Assembly: GCA_944388635.1 (NCBI GenBank)
Contig: CALXJN010000081.1
Span: forward strand, 1-11,465
Direction of reading: 5' to 3'
Length of the DNA: 11,465 nt
From: an uncultured Clostridia bacterium
GTDB lineage: Bacteria; Bacillota; Clostridia; TANB77; CAG-508
How positions within the stretch are numbered: the first letter of the stretch is position 1; each line of letters begins with the position of its first letter. The notes beneath the pieces were generated by a model. It ran no database searches and had not been told where the DNA came from. It saw only the letters and a list, made by a program, of their open reading frames with translations. This document shows, one piece after another, positions 5,887 to 11,465 of this stretch. A program made the translations under genes and the position numbers.

Positions 5887-8121
5887 TTATTTGAACTGTT
5901 TTTTCATTCTGTCTAAAGTACTATTTATATTATTTGAAAAGCTACTCTTTTCTTCTTGCTCTTCATTTCTGTTGGCAAATTTATTATTTTTTGTATAATC
6001 TGGTTTATATTTATTATTTATTAATGGATAAACCATATCAGCTAATTTTTTTAGTTCTGCTATAAATTGTTTTGGATATCCATTTGTAGTTACTATACAG
6101 TCAACCATGCCAGACAAATATTTTGATAGTACATCTCCATCAAATGATATGGCTATTGATGATATTTTATCTTTATCAAATAGATTTCTCATATATGACA
6201 TTTCAGGATCATTATAACAAGACAATCCTCCAATTATTGCACTTGCATTTAAGCCCCTAACTTTCATAGCTTTATTTATTACTACTTTAAGTTTTTCAGG
6301 TTTTAAACTATTATTTGATTGCAAATCTCTTAAAAAAGCTGTTAATGGTTGTATTGTTAATATATCCATGCTTTGTACTAAATATATTTCTTGTGCAATT
6401 TCAAAATATCCGGTTGGAGTTTCAAAATCACAATCTATCAATACTAGAGAATACTTTTTTACTAAAGCTTCTATAACTGCTTGAATATTTGTAACTTCAA
6501 CTCTTCTATTTGGTACTGATGTAAATACGGTTAAGTTTTTGCTAACCTCTATTCCGTCTACAATATTTTGTTCTAAGCTTTCTAAACAATTTAATGTTTT
6601 TCTTCTTAATTCTTCTTCATTTCTTGTATAAATATAATATGAGTTTCTATTTGTTGTAACATCAAGTATTGCTGTATTTATTCCTGATTTTGAAATTAAA
6701 TCTGCAATATTATTTATTAAAAATGATGTTCCCGCTTTTGTAGTTCCGACAAAAGCCACTACTTTTTTATCTTTTGAAAGTAATCTTGCAAGATTAGCAT
6801 TATCCATTGATGCATTTATATTTTGGATATGATTTTCTTCTGGTCTTTGAGTTCTTTGATTAAAACCACTTCCTCCTCCAAGATACATATTCATATCTTG
6901 AAAATCATCTTTGTCATTTATTCCTGGAAGTTTGTCTTCTTCCTCTTCTATTTCATTACCAAAGCCTGGTAATGTATTTTCTTCTATTTCATCAAAACCT
7001 GGTAATATAGCACTTTCATCTTGTGAAGTTCCAAAAGTATCTTCTTCTGGTTCTTGTACTTGTTTTTTAGGTCTGCCTCTTCGTTTTGGTTTTACCTCTT
7101 GAACAGGCTCTACCTGCTTTTTAGGTCTACCTCTTCCTTTTTTTACTGGTTCTACCTTATTTTCAGGTTCTTCCATGCTTTCTTCTATCAAATTAGAAAA
7201 AGCATCTTCTTCTGGTTCTATATTTCTTTCTTCAGAAATACTAGGTATAATTTGAGCTTGTACATCTTGTTTTTTTGTTAACTTTTTAACATTATCTTTA
7301 TTAACAGCAGAAGGTATTACAACTGGTTTTGTAGGTCGTCCTTTATCAGAATTTGTTTCTATAAAACCTATTTTTAAATCTTCTTTTTTCTCTTCTTTTA
7401 CTTGTGGCTTTTTATATGTTCCTTCACCAAATGTCATAATTGATTGATATTTAGGTGACTCTGCTTCAAGAACTGCTTTTACACCTATTGGCAAAAATTT
7501 AGTTATAATTCTAAGTTGAGCATCAGTATATTGTGCTGCTATATTGTTAAAACTTTCAACATATCTATCTGTATTTTTACCAAGTTTTTTATAATGTGTT
7601 AATATATTTTGGATTTCTGTTTCACTAACACTGTCCTCAGATTCAGCATGATAAGACACTTCATCTGTTTCTATTTTGTAATAAGCTTTTGCTTCCTTTT
7701 TTGTACGAGGTTTATTTAAAAGTTTGCAAACTTCTGGAATTGTCCTATCACTACCAAGTAATGCATTATATATACCTATTGAAAATAATTTTGATAATAA
7801 ATCATCTGATTTTGAACGTCTATCAGAAGCTATAAAAATTATTGGAATATCTTCTCCACTTGGACCTATAGCCTCGTCACTTATTTTATCTAATTGTTCA
7901 AATAAAAATTTATCAATAATATCAAAATTATTATTTGTATATGGTTCTAAATCCTCTCCTATGACAACTCTATCATATGTTTGATCTCTTTGTAATTCTT
8001 TAATTATTGCATTAAAATAATAAACATTCTTACCAGATATTATTTCCCTATATTCTCTTTGATATAGTTTAATAATTGATTCTGATATACTTTCATTATT
8101 AACAGCAAATAAAACTTTCAT
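5887..8121 (-). CDS. CpaE/MinD-like P-loop-fold protein with AT-hooks and a degenerate Walker A
   Basis: The 744-residue cytoplasmic product has three parts. Residues 1-135 look like a receiver-type alpha/beta domain (MKVLFAVNNE; DIPIIFIASD), as in CpaE/TadZ proteins. Residues about 235-440 form a low-complexity, acidic linker with two AT-hook motifs (GRGRPKK 329-335, RRGRPKK 347-353), a weaker KGRPTK (260-265) and three LPG[F/I] repeats (373, 384, 398). Residues about 452-700 have the MinD/ParA fold: VVAFVGTTKAGTS (454-466), ILDVTTNRN (485-493) and a Walker B-like LVLIDCD (559-565). In the P-loop the lysine of GK[ST] is Thr465, so normal ATPase activity is doubtful. A coiled, charged tail closes it. 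The ribosome site GGAAGGAG lies inside the end of the upstream gene, 3 bases away, so the two are coupled. Pilus assembly or polar positioning is the family's usual context, but no Tad genes are in the window. Confidence 0.72.
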   Translation of the reverse strand: MKVLFAVNNESISESIIKLYQREYREIISGKNVYYFNAIIKELQRDQTYDRVVIGEDLEPYTNNNFDIIDKFLFEQLDKISDEAIGPSGEDIPIIFIASDRRSKSDDLLSKLFSIGIYNALLGSDRTIPEVCKLLNKPRTKKEAKAYYKIETDEVSYHAESEDSVSETEIQNILTHYKKLGKNTDRYVESFNNIAAQYTDAQLRIITKFLPIGVKAVLEAESPKYQSIMTFGEGTYKKPQVKEEKKEDLKIGFIETNSDKGRPTKPVVIPSAVNKDNVKKLTKKQDVQAQIIPSISEERNIEPEEDAFSNLIEESMEEPENKVEPVKKGRGRPKKQVEPVQEVKPKRRGRPKKQVQEPEEDTFGTSQDESAILPGFDEIEENTLPGFGNEIEEEEDKLPGINDKDDFQDMNMYLGGGSGFNQRTQRPEENHIQNINASMDNANLARLLSKDKKVVAFVGTTKAGTSFLINNIADLISKSGINTAILDVTTNRNSYYIYTRNEEELRRKTLNCLESLEQNIVDGIEVSKNLTVFTSVPNRRVEVTNIQAVIEALVKKYSLVLIDCDFETPTGYFEIAQEIYLVQSMDILTIQPLTAFLRDLQSNNSLKPEKLKVVINKAMKVRGLNASAIIGGLSCYNDPEMSYMRNLFDKDKISSIAISFDGDVLSKYLSGMVDCIVTTNGYPKQFIAELKKLADMVYPLINNKYKPDYTKNNKFANRNEEQEEKSSFSNNINSTLDRMKKQFK

Positions 8122-8124
8122 TTG

Positions 8125-8529
8125 TTAACTCCTTCCGAATCCTTTTATTACAATAACAAATATAAGTGGGAGTACTTGAGCTATGACAAATAGTGTAATA
8201 AAAGCTATCATTGTATAGAAACCTTTATATCTTACGTCTAGTTTTCTTATACCTATTACATATTGATAAATAGCACTTATTACTATTCCTAAGAAACAAA
8301 ATGGAATACTAAATATTCTTATTTTATTTAATACAAATGCTGTAAATCCATATGTTTCTGATCCATAATCTTCGACATAGTCGTCTAGTTCCTCTCTTTG
8401 TTCTTCTGATATTTGTATAAGTTCACTTGTTTGTACTGAATTTAATATTTCCTCTGATGCAAAAACTGGACTTATATAAAGACCTATAATTGCTAATGTA
8501 ATTATTGCTAAAACTACTACTTTTTTCAT
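8125..8529 (-). CDS. Small exported protein with two membrane helices, unknown function
   Basis: The 134-residue product starts with a clear signal peptide (MKKVVVLAIITLAIIGLYISPVFA, probable cleavage before SEE near residue 25). An acidic extracytoplasmic segment follows (26-60), then two membrane helices at about 72-92 and 105-127 separated by a short basic loop (GIRKLDVRYKG). After cleavage this leaves a small two-helix protein, a layout also seen in VirB2/TrbC-type pilins, but there is no sequence evidence for that identity. It is the first gene of the operon, with a GAAGGG ribosome site 8 bases before the ATG. Its end carries the ribosome site of the CpaE/MinD-like gene, which suggests that the two products are made together and may form one membrane-linked complex. 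Confidence 0.75.
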   Translation of the reverse strand: MKKVVVLAIITLAIIGLYISPVFASEEILNSVQTSELIQISEEQREELDDYVEDYGSETYGFTAFVLNKIRIFSIPFCFLGIVISAIYQYVIGIRKLDVRYKGFYTMIAFITLFVIAQVLPLIFVIVIKGFGRS

Positions 8530-8559
8530 TTCTAGTTCCCTTCTATTTTATTGTATTTC

Positions 8560-8603
8560 TAGTATGTAAACATACTAATTTTTACATGAATATATACATG
8601 TAA
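8560..8603. promoter_or_regulatory. Two adjacent palindromes in the operon leader (possible operators)
   Basis: TAGTATG-taaa-CATACTA (8560-8577) and TTACATG-8 bases-CATGTAA (8582-8603) are perfect 7-bp inverted repeats placed side by side, downstream of the promoter at 8626-8654 and upstream of the first gene at 8529. They are AT-rich and not followed by a T-tract, so they fit protein-binding sites or small leader hairpins better than terminators. Confidence 0.45.
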
Positions 8604-8625
8604 TGATTTTAAATTTACATATAAT

Positions 8626-8654
8626 ATCATACAATACTATTAAAAAAATATCAA
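8626..8654 (-). promoter_or_regulatory. Sigma-A-type promoter of the operon that includes ireB and ruvX
   Basis: On the minus strand TTGATA (8649-8654) is followed after 17 bases by TATGAT (8626-8631). The expected start near 8619 gives a leader of about 90 bases before the ATG at 8529, which holds the two palindromes. It is the only good promoter visible before the six-gene series; an internal promoter nearer ireB cannot be excluded. Confidence 0.6.
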
Positions 8655-8695
8655 GCAATTTGTTAAATTTTTCTTTACAAATTTATATTTTTCTT

Positions 8696-10744
8696 CTATA
8701 TCTCTATCTTTCCATTAAATTTTTTATCTATTGTTTCATTTAATAGTCTATTTTCTTCTTTTCTTAAATCTGGATCTTCTTGAATTAATTTTACAGCTAA
8801 GCTTTGTACTCTTTTTAAAATATCCATATCTTCAAAAAGATTTGCAACTTTAAATTCTGGAATTCCATGTTGTTTGGTTCCAAAAAATTCTCCAGAGCCT
8901 CTCAATTCTAAATCTTTTTCTGAGATTACAAATCCATCATTTGTTTCTTGCATAACTTTCATTCTTTCTCTAATATTATCAGATTTTCCTTGATATTTTA
9001 ATATGCAATATGATTTATACTCTCCTCTTCCAACTCTACCTCTTAATTGATGTAATGTTGCAAGCCCAAACCTTTCAGCATTTTGTATTACCATAATACT
9101 TGCATTTGGAACATTTACGCCAACTTCTATAACCGTTGTTGATATTAAGATATCTATATCCCCGTTCTTGAAATTTTGCATTATTTCATCTTTATCTTTT
9201 TGTTTCATCTTTCCATGAATATATTCTACTTTAAATTCACTAAATACATTATTCTTGTAATTTTCAAATATCTCTAATACCGATTTGGCGTCTATCTCTT
9301 CATTTTCCTCCACTAGAGGGCATACAATATATGCTTGTCTTCCTTGTTTTATTTGTTCTTTAATAAAGTTATTTACCCTCTTTTCCATGGAAGGTCCAAC
9401 AGCAAATGTATCAATTTTTTGCCTATTAGGTGGAAGTTCATCTATTACTGATATGTCTAAATCACCATAAAGAATAAGCGCAAGTGTCCTTGGTATTGGT
9501 GTTGCAGTCATTACTATTTTATCTACGTTTTTCCCTTTTTCGCCTATTGTTTTTCTTTGGTTAACTCCAAACCTATGTTGTTCATCTGTTATTACAAGTC
9601 CTAAATTTTTAAATTTTACATTATCTTGCAATATAGAATGTGTACCTATTACTATATCTATTTTACCATTTTCTATCTCTTCTAATACTTCTTTTTTCTT
9701 TTTGGCCTGCATATTACTTATTAAAAGTTCACATCTTATTCCAAATTTTTCTAATATTCCTGAAAAACTTTCTAAATGCTGAGTTGCAAGTATAGAAGTT
9801 GGCGCCATAATTGCCATTTGGTAACCTTATTTTTTTTTTTTATATGCTGCAATTATTGCAACTATCGTTTTCCCTGAACCAACATCTCCTTGTAAAAGTC
9901 TATTCATTATTCTGTCAGATTCCATATCTCTATCAATTTCTTCTAATGCTCTTAATTGTGCTTTAGTTAATGTAAAAGGTAAAGTATTTATTACATCAGA
10001 CATCTTAACATCTTTGCTAAATTGTATTCCAGATTCTTTTTGCATGCATTTATTTTTTAGTCTTAATAACAAGAGTTGCATTGTAAGTAACTCTTCAAAA
10101 GCGAGCCTAGTTCTTGCTTTTTCAAATTCTTCAAAATTTTCTGGAAAATGAATTTTTCTAATTGCTGAATTAAGATCTATAAGATTATTTTCTTTTAATA
10201 TATAATCTGGTATTGTCTCTTCCAGACTATCCTTTACAAGCTTTAATCCGTTTTCTATAACTTTTCTTATTTGATTTTGTGAAATATTGTATGTAAGAGG
10301 ATATATTGGTATAATTTTTCCAGTATTATTTTTTATTCCCTCTTTATCAAACACAGGAGATATCATTTCAATATGTCCACTTCTTTTCGATATTTTACCA
10401 AAAAAGTTGTATTCCTCACCCATGTGAAAGTTTTGCTTTAAATATGGTTGATTATACCATACAACCTCACATGCTTCAGTATCATCCCTTACTATCATTT
10501 TGCAAATCTTCATTTTTCTATTTTTTGTAGTCACAATATTCATTCTTGATACAACATAAGCCTTTATTAGCGTTTCTTCGCCATCTATTGTGTCTTCTAA
10601 CTTTTTTGACTTACTTCTATCCTCATATGTTCTTGGATAATATGTAATTAAATCTTCAAGAGTAAAAATACCAAGTTTATTTAAAACTTTAGCCCTTGTT
10701 TCTCCTACTCCTTTTATATATTGCACATTTTTATTAAGCTCCAT
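8696..10744 (-). pseudogene. recG: ATP-dependent DNA helicase RecG, interrupted by an in-frame stop
   Basis: RecG remodels stalled replication forks and branch-migrates Holliday junctions. The first part (10744-9827, 305 residues) has the RecG N-terminus (YIKGVGETRAKVL, then DLITYYPRTYEDR), the OB-fold wedge domain and helicase motif I, GDVGSGKT (286-293). The second part continues with GYQMAIMAPTSIL (motif Ia), ITDEQHRFGV (motif II), MTATPIPRT (III), QLRGRVGRG (VI) and the ELRGSGEFFGTKQHG segment near the RecG end. Both parts are in the same frame: after AAYKKKK comes TAA (9827-9829), then GYQ. Counting the stop as one codon gives 682 positions and normal spacing between motifs I and Ia, so this is a nonsense substitution, not a frameshift. 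The stop directly follows A12. GAGG lies 7 bases before the ATG. An ATG at 9817 could restart the second part but has no ribosome site. Confidence 0.9.
9830..9841 (-). repeat. A12 homopolymer inside recG
   Basis: Twelve A in a row on the minus strand encode KKKK directly before the in-frame TAA. Such runs are prone to polymerase and sequencing errors. Because the frame is the same on both sides, a simple one-base slip here would not explain or repair the stop. Confidence 0.9.
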
Positions 10745-10772
10745 ATACGAACCTCTTTTTGTATTTTTAATT

Positions 10773-10801
10773 ATTATATATTAAATTGCAATTTTATGCA
10801 A
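10773..10801 (-). promoter_or_regulatory. Sigma-A-type promoter of recG
   Basis: On the minus strand TTGCAT (10796-10801), a 17-base spacer and a perfect TATAAT (10773-10778). The start would be near 10766, leaving a leader of about 20 bases before the ATG at 10744. It shows that recG is transcribed on its own and not from the Rpn gene upstream. Confidence 0.7.
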
Positions 10802-10842
10802 GAAAAAATAACAAAAAGATATATTGAGACAAATGCGTTTTT

Positions 10843-10907
10843 GGATTCATCTAGATTCACAATTTTAAATTTAAATATAATCATTCTTGGTCATTCTAGA
10901 TAAATCC
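10843..10907. repeat. Imperfect inverted repeat, 15 bp, around an AT-rich core
   Basis: GGATTCATCTAGATT (10843-10857) and ATTCTAGATAAATCC (10893-10907) are reverse complements at 13 of 15 positions, separated by 35 bases of mostly A and T. A third related copy, GGACTCATCTAG, stands at 11028-11039. The layout is like that of a very short element with terminal repeats. Confidence 0.5.
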
Positions 10908-10947
10908 CAAACGACCGGAAAAACGTTCCAAATGGCAAAATTTCTTG

Positions 10948-10973
10948 AAAAAAGCTCGAGATTTCTCCCGAGC
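10948..10973 (-). terminator. Intrinsic terminator on the minus strand
   Basis: Read on the minus strand, GCTCGGGA pairs with TCTCGAGC (7 Watson-Crick pairs and one G-U) around a GAAA tetraloop, followed at once by T6 (10948-10953). The reverse reading would have an A-C mismatch and a poorer loop, so the minus strand is the functional one. It lies about 120 bases downstream of the Rpn stop codon and would end that transcript before recG. Confidence 0.85.
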
Positions 10974-11016
10974 CTTTTTGTATATATTAATGAAATACAA
11001 AATACTATTTTAGCGC

Positions 11017-11048
11017 GTTGTCAATGTGGACTCATCTAGTTTGACAAC
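11017..11048. repeat. Perfect 8-bp inverted repeat with a 16-base loop
   Basis: GTTGTCAA (11017-11024) and TTGACAAC (11041-11048) are exact reverse complements. The loop carries GGACTCATCTAG, the same word found in the repeat at 10843. It lies between the Rpn stop and its terminator, so it may be part of that 3' untranslated region or the end of an element. Confidence 0.5.
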
Positions 11049-11091
11049 AAACTGAAGTTGTATTTTTTATATTTGGAAAATTTATTTTATG

Positions 11092-11465
11092 CTATAGCTT
11101 CTCAATTTCTTCTTTCGTTAATCCTGTCAACTCAACTATAGTTTCTGTATCCATTCCTTTATCTTTCATCTTTTTAGCTATTTCATTTTTTTCTTTTGAT
11201 ATTCCTTTTTTCTCTCCCTCTTCAAGGCCGTTCCATTTTTCCTTCTGCAAAGCCAACTTCATTGCCTTTTCTGTATATTGCTTTTTCATCCATTATGGCT
11301 TTTTGTCTTAATTCTGCTATTCTTCTCATTTTTTCGTCTTGACTTATTTGATTTAGCTTTTCTTTTGCTGTTTTTATCTCTTTATTTGTTTTCATTATTT
11401 GCTTCACCCTCTCAGATTCAGGATTATCTAAGAAATATAACCATTCTAATAATTCTTTATCTTGT
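11092..11465 (-). pseudogene. Rpn/PD-(D/E)XK nuclease family transposase, C-terminal part, frameshifted
   Basis: The gene enters from the right edge. The first frame reads QDKELLEWLYFLDNPESERV and continues through MRRIAELRQKAIMDEKAIY to GFAEGKMER, typical of the C-terminal half of Rpn-type (recombination-promoting nuclease, PDDEXK_2) proteins. The nuclease core lies outside the window. The last part is in another frame: EEGEKKGISKEKNEIA, then a helical end MDTETIVELTGLTKEEIEKL, also typical. Dropping one G of the GG at 11226-11227 (plus strand) joins them as GKMERLEEGEKKG. The product therefore stops early in the current sequence. The Gly-Glu-Gly-rich tail of this family is variable, and frameshifts there are plausible biology, but an assembly error is equally possible. 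Confidence 0.75.

Larger units (their letters stand above)
10745..11091. other. Gene-free region between recG and the Rpn gene
   Basis: No credible protein gene is present in these 347 bases. From left to right it holds the recG ribosome site and promoter (to 10801), an imperfect inverted repeat (10843-10907), a minus-strand terminator (10948-10973), a perfect 8-bp inverted repeat (11017-11048), and a weak ACAAC/GTTGT repeat followed by T6 (11044-11067). The clustering of repeats next to an Rpn gene suggests the remains of a small mobile or repeated element, without proof. Confidence 0.6.

Noticed and set aside
6911..7281. Two plus-strand frames opposite the 744-residue gene
   Set aside because: They are low-complexity shadows of the acidic and AT-hook linker on the other strand.
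9827..9829. Alternative genetic code with TAA as sense
   Set aside because: Several intact genes in the window end with TAA at the expected length (rnhA, ruvX, ireB, tmcAL).
9830..9841. Programmed slippage on A12 as a rescue for recG
   Set aside because: The coding frame is the same before and after the stop, so a one- or two-base slip would put the second part out of frame and a three-base slip keeps the stop.
10721..10903. Plus-strand open frame of 60 codons upstream of recG
   Set aside because: It overlaps the recG start and promoter in antisense, has no ribosome site and crosses the inverted repeat.
11017..11048. Hammerhead ribozyme suggested by CTAGATGAGTCC on the minus strand
   Set aside because: The core CTGATGA word is not present and no matching GAAA segment with flanking stems is found.
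1..11465. CRISPR array, tRNA or rRNA genes, phage genes
   Set aside because: No regular spacer-repeat series, no cloverleaf or rRNA sequence and no phage-type proteins were seen on reading both strands.

Overview
The window is AT-rich DNA from a Gram-positive bacterium, most likely a clostridium (Bacillota). The best marker is the trio ireB (IreB/UPF0297), ruvX (YqgF/YrrK) and a YrzB-like DUF1292 gene, a conserved neighbourhood of that phylum. The AGGAGG-type ribosome binding sites, low GC, intrinsic terminators and the TmcAL (YlbM) gene agree. The presence of several interrupted genes fits either a gut-type metagenome assembly or a genome with recent gene decay; the sequence alone cannot separate these.

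Layout: almost everything is on the minus strand and is best read right to left. (1) 11465-11092: C-terminal end of an Rpn/PD-(D/E)XK transposase-like nuclease with a one-base frameshift, followed by a strong minus-strand terminator near 10954-10973. (2) 10744-8696: recG with its own promoter, interrupted by one in-frame TAA directly after an A12 run, between helicase motifs I and Ia. (3) 8654-3692: a probable operon starting at a good promoter: a small secreted/two-helix membrane protein, a 744-residue MinD/CpaE-like protein with AT-hooks and a degenerate P-loop, a membrane-anchored GAF protein with a degenerate GGDEF domain, then ireB, ruvX and the DUF1292 gene. It ends at a bidirectional terminator shared with tmcAL. 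(4) 2405-3652: tmcAL, the only plus-strand gene. (5) 2281-846: rnhA followed by a ROK-family sugar kinase gene broken by one extra base. (6) 801-1: a gene with its own consensus promoter encoding a degenerate HD-GYP-like protein, overlapping (ATGA) a partial unknown gene that runs off the left edge.

The housekeeping part covers DNA repair and RNA:DNA hybrid removal (RecG, RuvX, RNase HI), tRNA modification (TmcAL) and a Ser/Thr-kinase substrate (IreB). The less familiar part is the three-gene block ahead of ireB. It joins a membrane protein, a cytoplasmic ParA/MinD-fold protein that lacks the P-loop lysine and carries DNA-binding-like AT-hooks, and a membrane-anchored GAF protein whose GGDEF signature is lost. 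Together with the HD-GYP-like protein that has lost its HD pair, the window holds three enzyme folds that look converted to non-catalytic roles. The other unexplained signal is a compact run of three hairpins (2291-2381) between rnhA and tmcAL, flanked by two divergent promoters that share one -10 region.
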